Below the pieces are notes generated by a model, which did no database searches, was not told the DNA's origin, and was given only the letters and a program-made list of their open reading frames with translations. From assembly GCA_963662895.1 (NCBI GenBank), contig OY759982.1:3534001-3598000 (forward strand): a stretch of DNA of 64,000 nucleotides, in the 5' to 3' direction. A program made the position numbers and the translations under genes. Origin of the DNA: GWE2-42-39 sp963662895. GTDB lineage: Bacteria > Bacteroidota > Bacteroidia > Bacteroidales > Prolixibacteraceae. Positions 28,975 to 38,200 of the stretch are shown in pieces (positions within the stretch are counted from its first letter, which is position 1; every line of letters begins with the position of its first letter).

Positions 28975-29646
28975 ATGAAACGCAGTGAAATAAATACAAT
29001 TATTGGACAAGCAATGGACTTTATGTCAAACTGCCAATTCCATCTTCCGGAATGGGCTTATTGGGACATTCAAACTTGGCGAAAAAGGAAAACCGAATGC
29101 CAGGAAATTTTTGCAAATAACCTGGGGTGGGACATCACCGATTTCGGATCGGGTAATTTTGCAGAGCGTGGTTTGACATTATTTACTATACGAAACGGAA
29201 ACTTAACAAAAAAAGAGAAGCCATATTGTGAAAAAATAATGATTGTTGGAGAAGAACAGGAAACACCGTTTCACAGGCATTGGAGCAAATCAGAAGATAT
29301 CATCAATCGCGGAGGAGGAAATTTAATATTAGAATTATACTTAGCCGACCCGTATGATAATTTTTCAGAGGTGCCATTTGAAGTAAGTATTGATGGTGTA
29401 AATCAGAGGATTATTCCTGGCGAGCAGCTTGTGTTATCCCCGGGGCAAAGTATTTTTCTGAAGTCGGAGATTTTCCATAAGTTTTATGGAGAAGTAGGAA
29501 AAGGAAGTGTATTAGTAGGGGAAGTAAGCACGGTAAACGACGACAAGAACGACAACTGTTTTCACGAGGAAATAGGCCGCTTCCCTGAAATCGAAGAGGA
29601 TACACCTCCTGAGTATTTGTTGGTATCTGATTATTCCAATTTATAA
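28975..29646 (+). CDS. D-lyxose isomerase family protein (cupin)
   Basis: 223 residues from the second ATG, which gives the family start MKRSEINTII; an earlier ATG at 28951 would add eight residues. The sequence matches the D-lyxose ketol-isomerase family (DUF1498): HLPEWAYWDIQTWRKR, NLGWDITDFGSGNF and the metal-binding cupin motif ETPFHRHWSKSEDIINRGGG, with a further His in SEIFHKFYGE. The family interconverts D-lyxose and D-xylulose and also D-mannose and D-fructose. The gene is intact although the genes on both sides carry lesions. In this cluster it probably converted an aldose released by the transport and lyase genes. Confidence 0.85.
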   Translation: MKRSEINTIIGQAMDFMSNCQFHLPEWAYWDIQTWRKRKTECQEIFANNLGWDITDFGSGNFAERGLTLFTIRNGNLTKKEKPYCEKIMIVGEEQETPFHRHWSKSEDIINRGGGNLILELYLADPYDNFSEVPFEVSIDGVNQRIIPGEQLVLSPGQSIFLKSEIFHKFYGEVGKGSVLVGEVSTVNDDKNDNCFHEEIGRFPEIEEDTPPEYLLVSDYSNL

Positions 29647-29686
29647 AGAGCGTATAATTCATTTTAATTTTATTATCAAATAAGCT

Positions 29687-30634
29687 ATGGAATTTACAAA
29701 GTTAATGGGACTAATTGCAGCCCCGTTTACCCCGATGAAAAAAAATGGATCAATCAATCCGAATATAATCAAGCATTATGCTGCCCATTTAAAGATGAAT
29801 GGCGTGTCAGGAGTGTTTGTTTGCGGCACAACCGGAGAGGGGATGTTATTGACTTTAAAAGAGAGAGAAACCATTGCAGAACATTGGATTGCAGAGCAAA
29901 CTGAGGAGTTTAAGGTAATTGTCCATGTTGGAACAACTTCATCAAGGCAATTGGCTGAATTAGCCAAACATTCACAAGAGGCTGGGGCTTATGCAATAGG
30001 TTGTATGGCTCCCATGTTCCTTAAGCCTAGCAGAATAGAAGAGCTTGTTGATTTTTGTTCTGAGGTTGCTGCTGGAGCACCTAAACTGCCGTTTTATTAT
30101 TACCACATCCCCTCAATTTCTGGAGTAAACCTACTCATGCCTGAATTTCTGCAAAAGGCAGATAAAGCAATTCCTTCTCTGGCTGGAATAAAATTCCCCC
30201 ACAGCGATACCATGGAGATGATGCAGTGCCTGTCAGCAGGAAATGGAAAATGGGATATTCTCCATGGATTGGACGAAGAACTGTTATCCGGGTTGGGCAT
30301 AGGTGTTACAGGTGCTGTTGGGAGTACATACAATTACATAGCTCCTGTTTACCAGTAATTAATGAAAGCTTTTGAGAGAGGCGACCTTAAAGTTGCCCGG
30401 TACAACCAAGAATTGTCCGTGAAGTTTATCAGTATCCTGAAACGATACGGCGGCGGCGTTGCAGGGAACAAACCAGTGATGAAATTTATGGGAATTGATT
30501 GTGGACAGTTACGAGCCCCTGTTTATAACCTTTCAGAAGAAGAATCAGCAGCTTATTTCAGGGAATTAGAAAATATCGGTTTTTTTGATTGGACTGTTGA
30601 TAATTTTAACCCCAAAATTCCAAAAGCTGATTAA
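29687..30634 (+). pseudogene. Neuraminate lyase/dihydrodipicolinate synthase-family aldolase, in-frame stop
   Basis: The frame encodes a class I aldolase of about 315 residues: VFVCGTTGEGMLLTLKERE (substrate carboxylate loop), the tyrosine cluster LPFYYYHIPS, the Schiff-base lysine in AGIKFPHSD and GIGVTGAVGSTYN. A TAA at 30356-30358 (codon 224) follows APVYQ; the same frame continues LMKAFERGDLKVARYNQE, the expected C-terminal helices. A single C-to-T change in a CAA codon explains it. The protein would lose about 90 residues including part of the oligomer interface. The substrate class (sialic acid or a sugar-derived 2-oxo acid) is inferred from the mutarotase/symporter next door. Confidence 0.75.
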
Positions 30635-30745
30635 GTGTTTGGTATATAGCTATATCGTTTCACTCAGGTAAACCTAATTATTTAATTCTGGAGCATTAAT
30701 TAATAGCCTTTCTTATATAAACAAGATGCAAAACAATACCAGCCA

Positions 30746-33392
30746 ATGAAAAAAGTAATTATTTTCATATTATTCCTAATTCAGGTAAGCTTTGCGTCTG
30801 CATCAAAGAATTATTTCGATTTCGAGATAATTCAGGGCATGATCATTAATCAAGGATATTTGTGCCAACCATGTTTGGAAGGCGTATATTTCGGGGTTGA
30901 CCAAGATGCACTAATTATTGCTGGAGGAGCAAATCTTGTAGATAAGATGCCTTGGCAAAGAGGGGCCGGAGTTTACTCCGACGATATTTTTGTCCTACAA
31001 AAAAGTGAAGAAAAAAATTACACTTGGAGTCGGATGAAACAGAAACTGCCGCATAAAGGAGCTTACGGAGGAGCTGTCTCTACTTCACACGGATTATTTT
31101 GTTTTGGAGGAAATTCTAACAACCAATGCTTAAACAATAGCTGGCTGCTCAAATACAATTCAGAGAAAAATGAGGTTGAAATAGTTACAGGTCCTCAACT
31201 ACCAATTCCACTGGCGAATTTTGCAACTGCAGAGGTTGATGGGAAAATTTATGTAGCTGGTGGTATTTCTGAAATAAATGGTGCTTCCGGTCATGGTTTC
31301 TTTAGCCTTGATATAACTGAAGAAAATCCCCAAAAATGGCAGTGGAAAGAATTACCACATTGGAATGGAGCCTCGCGGGCTTTTGCTGTTGGTGTTGCAC
31401 AAAGCAACGGTGTTAACAATTGTTTCTACCTTTTTTCAGGCAGAAATATACAACCTGACAAACAACCTAAAGTCTTGTATGATGCTCATGAGTTCAATCC
31501 TTCAACAGGGGGCTGGAAGGTTATTTCAAAAGGTATAAATAAAGAACTTCCGTTCTTGGCAGGAACTGCATTTCCCCTTGGTGCGAACTCAATTGTATTT
31601 GCTTCCGGGGCGAACGGTAGAATAATGAAAAGACAGCAGGAAATAGAAAATGAGATAGAAAGAATAAAAAAATTGTCGGTTGATGGAAAAGATATTGAAG
31701 AGGAATTAAAAGAAGCCCAAAAGAGATTAACCAATAATCTGACCAACTACCCCGGATTTGAAAACAAATTAATCTGTTATAATACACTTTCAAAGGAAAC
31801 CTATGAAATAGGTAAATTACCCGGTACTAGACAGGTGGGAACCACGGCAGTATTATGGGATGATTACGTTGTTATTCCCTCGGGGGATCTAGGTCCGGGC
31901 GTAAGGACTCCGGGTGTCTTAAAAATTGAGATTAGCAAATCAAAATCACATTTAAGTTCCTTGGATCTTTTAGTCATTGCACTATATTTTCTTATCCTTG
32001 CCTGGATGGGTTTTTTCTTTTCCAAACGACAAAAGAATACCAATGATTATTTCAAGGGAGGAGGGCGAGTACCATGGTGGGCTGCTGGCTTAAGTATATT
32101 CGGCACGGCATTAAGTGCTATTACCTTCATGGCTATCCCTGCAAAAACATTTGCTACAGACTGGTCATACTTTATATTAAACATGTCCATATTTCTGGTT
32201 GCTCCGTTAATCATTTATTTGTTTATTCCGTTTTATCGTAAACTGAATGTAACCACAGCATATGAATTCTTGGAAAAACGATTTAATCTGGCAGTAAGGC
32301 TAATTGGCAGTCTTTCATTTATATTATTCCAGGTGGGAAGGATGGGTGTAGTACTTTTTCTTCCTTCAATAGCTTTAAATGTAGCTACTGGGATTGATAT
32401 CTTTATTTGTATTGCCCTTATGGGAATTGTTAGCCTGGCTTATACTATGATGGGTGGAATTGAAGCTGTAATTTGGACTGATGTGATGCAGGTAGTTGTA
32501 CTTTTGGGTGGAGCCATATTTTCATTGGTTTTTATCATTATTTCTATTCATGGAGGGATAAGTTCTATTATTGAAACGGCAAAAGAAAGTCACAAATTTA
32601 ACATTATAAATTTGGACTGGTCGCTTCGCCAGCCCACTGTCTAGGTGATGCTTCTGGGTGGAATTTTTGCTAACATCACAACTTATGGAACAGATCAAAC
32701 CATGGTACAACGTTACCTTACAACTAAAACAAAAAAGGATGCCGCTCAAAGTGTATGGACAAATGCCATTTTAGTAATCCCCGCAACAATCATATTCTTT
32801 TTTGTTGGGACAGCCTTATTCGCGTTCTATAAACATTTCCCTTCAGAGTTAAATCCAATAATTGAGAACGATGACGCCATTTTTCCATGGCACACTGCTT
32901 CGCAACTTCCGGCAGGGATTTCAAGATTGTTAATTGCTGCAATATTTGCCGCTGCAATGAGTAGTCTTAGTAGCAGCATGAACTCCGCTGCGACAGCTTA
33001 TGCCACAAATATACATTTCCGTTTTGGATGGGGGAAAGATGTAAACCAGTTAACACTTGCCCGGATAGCAACATTGGTGATAGGCATTATAGGTATCATG
33101 TTCGCATTTTTGATGGCGACATGGGACATAAAATCACTTTGGGACGAATTCCAGAAGGTCCTGGGGTTGGTAATCGGCGGATTAGGAGGTGTTTTTATTT
33201 TGGGAATCCTATCAAAGAGTGAACTCAACAAGCGCATTGATAGGACTAGGGATAAGCATTATGGTCCAGTTCTTTGTTGGTTTATATCCGGTTGTACATC
33301 TGCTATTGTATGTCGCCACCGGATTTATTTCGTGTTTCATCACAGGTTACGTTGCAAGCTTATTTTTTAAACAATCGAGTACGAACAAATAA
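30746..33392 (+). pseudogene. Kelch mutarotase / sodium:solute symporter fusion, two lesions
   Basis: The N-terminal about 400 residues form an exported Kelch propeller of the cyclically permuted NanM-like mutarotase type (GAYGGAVSTSHGLFCFGG, GKIYVAGGISEING, FYLFSGRN). They are followed by a sodium:solute symporter domain starting SSLDLLVIALYFLILAWMG and FSKRQKNTNDYFKGG. A TAG at 32642-32644 (codon 633) replaces the Trp expected in QPTVWVML, a single G-to-A change; the frame then continues through TYGTDQTMVQRYLTT. Near 33214-33220 the frame shifts after GILSK; loss of one AG unit restores RVNSTSALIGLGIS in the neighbouring frame, which ends at 33392. The intact protein would be about 882 residues coupling sugar anomerisation with uptake. 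Confidence 0.78.
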
Positions 33393-33401
33393 ATTATAAT
33401 T

Positions 33402-34478
33402 ATGAACAAATTACTTAAGATAATTTTTATCAGTATCTTAATATCGAATGGGTGTCTGCAATTATTTTCACAAACAACCATTGACGCACCTAAACTAAGC
33501 GAATCTGGATCATATACCTGGATTTTGTTACCAGATGTTCAGACGTACCAGAAATTTGGCAGAAACCAAGCTATATTTCAACTGATGACAGATTGGATTA
33601 TAGACCAAAAAGAAGATTTGAATATTCAGATGGTTTTGTGTATGGGTGATCTAGTAGAACAAAATAATATATTAGTGCCGGATGGAGTAAATGGTGATCA
33701 AACCAGTGTCCAACAGTGGAAAGCTGTACAATCTGGTTTCTCAAAATTAAACAATCTCGTTCCTTATATTTTATGTACTGGTAACCATGATTATGGAATA
33801 AAAAGTGCAGAAAATAGATATTCACAATTTAATAGCTATTTCCCGCCGCAGTTAAATCCACTTAACAAATCTTTATTGGTGGAAATGGCTCCAAATGCGC
33901 AAGGTGTCCCAACACTTGAGAATGCCTGCTATGAGTGGAAATCTCCGATGGGGCAATTATTCCTATTTTTTTCATTGGAGTTCGCCCCCAGAGATGAAAT
34001 TCTTCAATGGGCAAACCAGTTGGCTGCCAAGGATGAATATGTAAACCATATAGGTGTTGTAATTACTCACAGTTACCAAGATTCCAAAGGAGAAAGGACA
34101 ATGAAAGAACGCTATCCTTTAATAAAAGCGAACTATGGGAAAACTGTATGGGATGAATTAATAGAGCCTTCGGATAATATCGAATTTGTATTTTGCGGAC
34201 ATATAGCTGATAGTGAGTCTCATAAAGGACAGGTTGGGTATAGAGAAGATGTTAACCACACCGGAAAGTTAATTCACCAAATGTTGTTTAATGCTCAACG
34301 TGAGGGTGGAGGTTGGCATGGAAATGGAGGCGATGGATGGCTGCGAATACTGGAATTTTTGCCTAATGAAAGAACTATAAAAGTGTCCACCTTCTCACCT
34401 TTGTTTTGGATATCACCCTCAACAAGGCATCTGGCTTGGAGAACAGAAAGTTATGATCAATACATTATCTCCTATTGA
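33402..34478 (+). CDS. Exported calcineurin-like metallophosphoesterase
   Basis: 358 residues with a signal peptide ending CLQLFSQ. Metallophosphoesterase motifs appear in order: LLPDVQTYQKFG, VLCMGDLVEQN, ILCTGNHDYG, VVITHSYQD and FVFCGHIADS, giving the usual Asp, His and Asn ligands of a two-metal site. The C-terminus (GGDGWLRILEFLPNERTIKVSTFSP) is the conserved tail of this Bacteroidota subgroup. It begins nine bases after the symporter pseudogene and is intact. It is a second phosphoesterase of the cluster, diverged from the broken one at 27133-28800; whether it removes phosphate from sugars or lipids cannot be told. Confidence 0.82.
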   Translation: MNKLLKIIFISILISNGCLQLFSQTTIDAPKLSESGSYTWILLPDVQTYQKFGRNQAIFQLMTDWIIDQKEDLNIQMVLCMGDLVEQNNILVPDGVNGDQTSVQQWKAVQSGFSKLNNLVPYILCTGNHDYGIKSAENRYSQFNSYFPPQLNPLNKSLLVEMAPNAQGVPTLENACYEWKSPMGQLFLFFSLEFAPRDEILQWANQLAAKDEYVNHIGVVITHSYQDSKGERTMKERYPLIKANYGKTVWDELIEPSDNIEFVFCGHIADSESHKGQVGYREDVNHTGKLIHQMLFNAQREGGGWHGNGGDGWLRILEFLPNERTIKVSTFSPLFWISPSTRHLAWRTESYDQYIISY

Positions 34479-35032
34479 CACTTATGTGCCGATTTATTAA
34501 ATAGATATTATTGCTCTTCTTTCTCTTTAATGATTTTAGTCAAATAAACGATTGGAAAAATGTATAAATACAAAGAATCAATAAACTTTTTACTGGTACC
34601 TTATTTTCCACCTTTCTTTGGTGGGAACGCTTTATGTGGCAAGGTAAACCTTTCTTTTGGAGTTTTAAAAAGGAGAAATAAATAGCGATTGATAACTATA
34701 GCAAATAATTGCAAAACCGCATAAGAAACTTTTTTATTGAGATTTTGTTTTAATAATAGTTAACATCCTGTTTAGATTTTAGAAAACAGTAGATACGAGT
34801 TATGATAATAAAAGGAGGTTGCAACCTATATGTTTGTGGGCTCTTGTTTCGTAAGTGGTGGAGAGGGCTTTAAATAACGTGTAAATAAATACTGGCAAAA
34901 AAGCATTTTCGAAATATTTATGGAGTTTTTGTACCTTTGCTCCAAGTGAAAGTCGCTCTTTGTTTTTTTTGCAAAAAGAAGAGAAAAGCAGAAGTTTGCT
35001 CGTTTCTAAATCGTTACCTGTCAAGAAAAATA
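34479..35032. other. Gene-free AT-rich spacer with an isolated promoter-like box
   Basis: About 550 bases without a convincing gene. A minus-strand frame at 34800-35024 is low-complexity and matches nothing. The octamer TACCTTTG at 34932-34939 (+) fits the Bacteroidota -7 consensus TAnnTTTG but has no good -33 box and no gene follows it on that strand; the next gene downstream is on the opposite strand. It may be a relic of a lost gene between the carbohydrate cluster and the recombinase remnant. Confidence 0.35.
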
Positions 35033-35455
35033 TTATTGCAATTCGCTTGTTTTTAGCTGTAAAGAATAATTTCGGTGTCTTGCCAAGTGAAAGGTCAGAT
35101 TCTTCTTAATTCCGCATAAATCAGCAATTTCTTTCAAATAACTGTTTAATTTTTGATTTGAGATTAATGGGAATACCTTGTCTCTATTGATTGATTTAGG
35201 ATGCTTCCGATACTTTTTTAGAATTTCCAATGCCCTAAGAAGCGGAATTCTCAGTTTTGTATCTGTCTTTTGCCGTCTTGAGAAGATCCAGTATTCTCCA
35301 TCTATTTCATCTGGTCCCAGATTAATGGCATCGACATAGGAAAGACCAGTGTAACAGCTAAAAACAAAAACATCTCTTACCGTTTGTAATCGTTCAAATT
35401 CTAAAACTTTATTTTCGATGGCATGCAGCTCTTTTTCTGTCAGAAAACGGATCAC
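35033..35455 (-). pseudogene. Tyrosine recombinase (integrase) remnant
   Basis: 140 residues from the catalytic domain of a phage-type integrase: FLTEKELHAIENKVLE, then VRDVFVFSCYTGLSYVDAINL (containing the approach to the first Arg region) and LTFHLARH, the HxxR box. The sequence diverges immediately after HLARH and stops 15 codons later, so the second His/Trp and nucleophilic Tyr are missing. The N-terminal arm-binding and SAM-like domains are absent too, because the frame begins at the edge of the adjoining insertion sequence. It lies about 1.7 kb from the 3' end of tRNA-Pro, a usual integration target. Confidence 0.75.
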
Positions 35456-36884
35456 ATGAAAAAGTTGTGGAGTTACCGGTCAAGCATAAATTTTAGCAAC
35501 TCTGAACAGGAAGAATTCAATATCAACAACACCTCTTTGAGTAGCCCTGAAAGTTTTCAGTTTAGCATTGAAAGATTCAGCAGAAGCGTTCGTGCTTCGA
35601 TTGTCAAAGAAGTTCAATATTTCAGGATAATGCGAATAGAATGTTGCAGATATGGTATTGAATGATTTAAATCCAGATTCGGTAACATCATTAAACCACT
35701 TAGCCATTTTCGTATAAGCTACGCCTTTGTTTTTGTTTTTTGAAAATATCATCCTTAATGAATGAGTAAGAGAATACCCTTGTTTTATGTCAGGAAAAAG
35801 TTCAAATAATATTGCAGCTCTTTTCTTTTGTTTCTCCGTCCATTTATCACCAGACTTGAACAATAAATACCGACTACGGGCAAGTAGTTGCTTTTTTGTA
35901 TCCCCATTGCTTAATATTTCCGGAACATATTTTTTACCATCTGCTTTTGCATTTTCAATGGCGTTGGTCTCTTCGTTTATTGCATCCCAACGATGGGCAA
36001 TACGCATCTCCTGTAATGCATCGTAAGCCAATTTTTGAACATGGAAACGGTCGATCACCCGCTTAGCTTTGGGAAAACATCTTCGTACTATTTTATCCAT
36101 GGAATTGGCCATATCAAGTGTTACTTCTTTTACCATATTGATTTTTTCTTCGGGGATTCTTTTTAAAACCTCTATGATTTTTTCTGCCTCCGTACCTTCA
36201 ACCATTGCAACTAATGCGCCTTTTTTCCCTTTGCCTGCTTTATTGGTTACAATCGTGTAAAGTTCTCCATTGGTAAGGGCTGTCTCGTCAATGCTTAATT
36301 GTGTACCAACGTTCTCCGGGAAAAGAATCCAGTCCTTTGCATGTGGCTTTTGTCCCCAAGTGGGAAAATCACTCAAATACTCTTTGTACTGTTGCCCAAA
36401 ACGATCCCCATCAATGGAATAGTACTTTTCTAAACTATTGCTGCTGATGGGGTAATTGTCCAAAAAACCCTTTTAAAAAAATTGCAAAACCTTTCGTCAA
36501 ACGAGTCCCTTTTGCAACACTATCCCAGTCCCTCTCTACTGTCTTGCCTGTCGATTCTGAAAACCATCTCCGACGCTTTACGTGCAAAAACATGGCTTTG
36601 TCCCGTAATGGAAAATCCTGTATCACTGATTCGTTATAAAATCCTTTGGAAATAAGCTTTACCAATTCATATCCTTCCGGCTTTATTGCCTTTTCTTCCA
36701 AATGTACATGGATTTCTTTTTCTCCTGTTTCTATTTGAACAATGTCGAAATATTCAAAGATTTCTTCTGGTAAAAGTAATTTTAGCAATGTCTGGTAATG
36801 TTCGTTTGATTGTCCCTTCATTTGTAAAATATAAAATACAAAGTTCGTTTTTATATTTTTCTCCACAACTTTTTTAACTGATCC
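35449..36884 (-). mobile_element. ISAon1-type insertion sequence (ISL3-like)
   Basis: About 1.44 kb holding a two-frame transposase. The ends carry imperfect inverted repeats of about 24 bases: GGATCA, four unmatched bases, then AAAAAGTTGTGGAG at 35449-35472, and the complement at 36861-36884. No target duplication is evident in the flanking eight bases. The left edge abuts the integrase remnant, whose missing N-terminal part is not found on the other side. This points to a deletion linked to the element and not a simple insertion. Confidence 0.7.
35480..36821 (-). pseudogene. ISAon1-family transposase in two frames
   Basis: The N-terminal frame (36435-36821, start MKGQSNEHYQ) holds the ISAon1 N-terminal region with RDKAMFLHVKRRRW. 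The second frame (35480-36463) holds the DDE catalytic part: FPENVGTQLSIDETALTNGE, VTLDMANSMDKIVRRCFP, VIDRFHVQKLAYDALQ and STNASAESFNAKLK. They overlap by 29 bases. The shift is +1 at a run of six T; with five T the sequence would read through as KGFLDNYPISSNSLEKYY. That can be an inactivating insertion in a homopolymer or a slippage signal used by the element. ISAon1 elements are commonly annotated as two such pieces, so activity is not excluded. Confidence 0.75.
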
Positions 36885-36977
36885 CCAATAAGCCTCAAAG
36901 TAATCAAAGAATTGCTCAAATAACTTCGAAAGCCATCTTTCTTAATCAATGAATCTCAACAAGTTGAATTCTTTCTG

Positions 36978-37033
36978 GTGAGTTAAACGGTGAGTCAAAT
37001 GTAAAATAAAAAAGAACTCACCGTTTAACTCAC
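36978..37033. repeat. Perfect 18-bp inverted repeat built of GTGAGTYAAA units
   Basis: GTGAGTTAAACGGTGAGT at 36978-36995 is repeated in perfect inverse at 37016-37033, separated by 20 AT-rich bases. Each arm itself contains tandem units: on the left GTGAGTTAAACG is followed by GTGAGTCAAATG, and the right arm mirrors this. The layout of four short directional units around an AT-rich spacer looks like recombinase or replication-protein binding sites. It sits between the insertion sequence and the tRNA-Pro terminator, close to the integrase remnant. It has no T-tract that would make it a terminator. Confidence 0.8.
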
Positions 37034-37079
37034 ATTTTTTACGATATTTTCTGATATGAATTGATTTGATAAAAAACAA

Positions 37080-37113
37080 AAAAGCCTATAAATCATATAA
37101 CTTACAGGCTTTT
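37080..37113 (-). terminator. Rho-independent terminator of tRNA-Pro
   Basis: On the minus strand a stem of about 12 pairs, AAAAGCCTGTAA against TTATAGGCTTTT with one G-T pair, encloses a ten-base loop and is followed by a T-rich run. It lies 25 bases past the 3' end of the tRNA gene, so it most likely ends that transcript. Confidence 0.75.
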
Positions 37114-37138
37114 GGGTTCTTTTTGGTCTCCCTTTTGG

Positions 37139-37212
37139 TCGGGATGACAGGATTTGAACCTGCGACCCCTTCGTCCCGAACGAAGTACGCTACCGGACTG
37201 CGCTACATCCCG
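37139..37212 (-). tRNA. tRNA-Pro (anticodon CGG)
   Basis: A complete 74-base cloverleaf on the minus strand. The acceptor stem CGGGATG pairs with CATCCCG, the D arm is GCGC-loop-GCGT, and the anticodon stem CTTCG/CGAAG holds the loop TTCGGGA with anticodon CGG (proline, CCG codons). The variable loop is GGGTC, the T arm is GCAGG-TTCAAAT-CCTGT, and the discriminator base is A. CCA is not encoded. The 3' end faces the integrase remnant and the inverted repeat, which fits use of this tRNA as an integration site, although no duplicated 3' fragment was found in the window. Confidence 0.95.
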
Positions 37213-37286
37213 ATCTATTTTTTAAAGTGGTGCAAATTTATAATTTTCTGCCGGAAATAAAGAATTGGCCGGTGAAAAATACAGAA

Positions 37287-38162
37287 TTAACGGTGAAATT
37301 TTTCACCAATATATTTTAATCCGTCGTATAAACCTGTGCGCCAGTATTCCCAGCTATGACTTCCTTGTCTTACCCGGTATTCGTGAAGAATCCCCTGATC
37401 GCGCATTTCAATATGAAGTGTCGAGTTTCCTTTGTAAAGAAAATCGTCATCGCCACAATCGATATAAAAACGGATAGATTTCAGTTTTTCCATCGGGACA
37501 GTATGAATCAGATGGAGAGGACTGTTAACTTTCCAGTCATCATTAATTCGTTCTTCTCCTTTTAGTTTTTCTCCGAAAATATTTCCGAAAAACATATTGT
37601 AGCGTTCACCTGGCATATTGATAATTTCTTCGTCAGTAAAAGTTCCTGAACTCATCGCCACGCAGGTTGAGAACAGGTCTGGATGGTTCATCGAAATGTT
37701 CAAAGCCCCGAATCCTCCCATCGAAAGGCCTGCAATAGCTCGAAATTCCTTCTTCGCCCTGATGCGGTAAACTTTTTCAATATATGGAATAAATTCTTCT
37801 GTGAACATATCCTGCCAGGAATCTTTTTTCGTGTAGTCGTTGCAGTACCAGCTTACTTTCCCGTCGGGCATAACAATAATAGCCGGAGGAAAGTCGCCAT
37901 TTTTAATGCCACGGTCGGTAATGGCATCTGCCTCGCCAAATTGTATCCAGCCGGTTTCATCGTCGCTGTAACCATGCAACAAATAAACAACGGGATAACT
38001 TCGAAACGATGTTTCATAACCGGGGGGAAGATATATTGAATATTTTACAGGATAACAGAGTTTTTCGCTTTTAAATTCAAGGCTTTCCATAACAGTTCCC
38101 TGCTGACAAAAAACAGTAAGCCCCACGAACAGGGACAGAATTGTAAATAATACTTTTTTCAT
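37287..38162 (-). CDS. Exported alpha/beta-hydrolase esterase (esterase D / feruloyl-esterase-like)
   Basis: 291 residues from the ATG at 38162; an upstream in-frame ATG would include the promoter box and is rejected. A signal peptide (VLFTILSLFVGLTVFCQ) precedes an Esterase-D type fold. YPVVYLLHGYSDDETGW forms the oxyanion region, GLSMGGFGAL carries the nucleophilic Ser, YIDCGDDDFLYKGN the likely Asp, and RQGSHSWEYWR the His. Such enzymes cleave acyl or feruloyl esters from polysaccharides or act on small esters. No polysaccharide-utilisation genes adjoin it directly, though two fucosidases lie 3 to 8 kb away. The gene ends 74 bases before tRNA-Pro. Confidence 0.85.
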   Translation of the reverse strand: MKKVLFTILSLFVGLTVFCQQGTVMESLEFKSEKLCYPVKYSIYLPPGYETSFRSYPVVYLLHGYSDDETGWIQFGEADAITDRGIKNGDFPPAIIVMPDGKVSWYCNDYTKKDSWQDMFTEEFIPYIEKVYRIRAKKEFRAIAGLSMGGFGALNISMNHPDLFSTCVAMSSGTFTDEEIINMPGERYNMFFGNIFGEKLKGEERINDDWKVNSPLHLIHTVPMEKLKSIRFYIDCGDDDFLYKGNSTLHIEMRDQGILHEYRVRQGSHSWEYWRTGLYDGLKYIGEKFHR

Positions 38163-38200
38163 GGTTTCCAGGATTTTGAACCTCTTAATTTTGGTAGGTA

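Noticed and set aside
27715..32644. Stop-codon reassignment or programmed readthrough explaining the in-frame TAG and TAA codons
   Set aside because: Two different stop codons are involved, other genes in the window end normally with the same codons, and a frameshift accompanies them. Simple gene decay is the more economical explanation.
34800..35024. Minus-strand open frame of 74 codons
   Set aside because: Low-complexity AT-rich sequence with no family resemblance and no promoter or neighbour logic; it overlaps a promoter-like box on the other strand.
36978..37033. Inverted repeat read as a transcription terminator
   Set aside because: Neither strand has a T-run after the stem, the loop is 20 bases long, and a separate proper terminator for the tRNA lies between it and the tRNA gene.
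37066..37260. Plus-strand open frame of 64 codons over the tRNA
   Set aside because: It is the antisense reading of tRNA-Pro and its terminator; this is a frequent annotation artefact.
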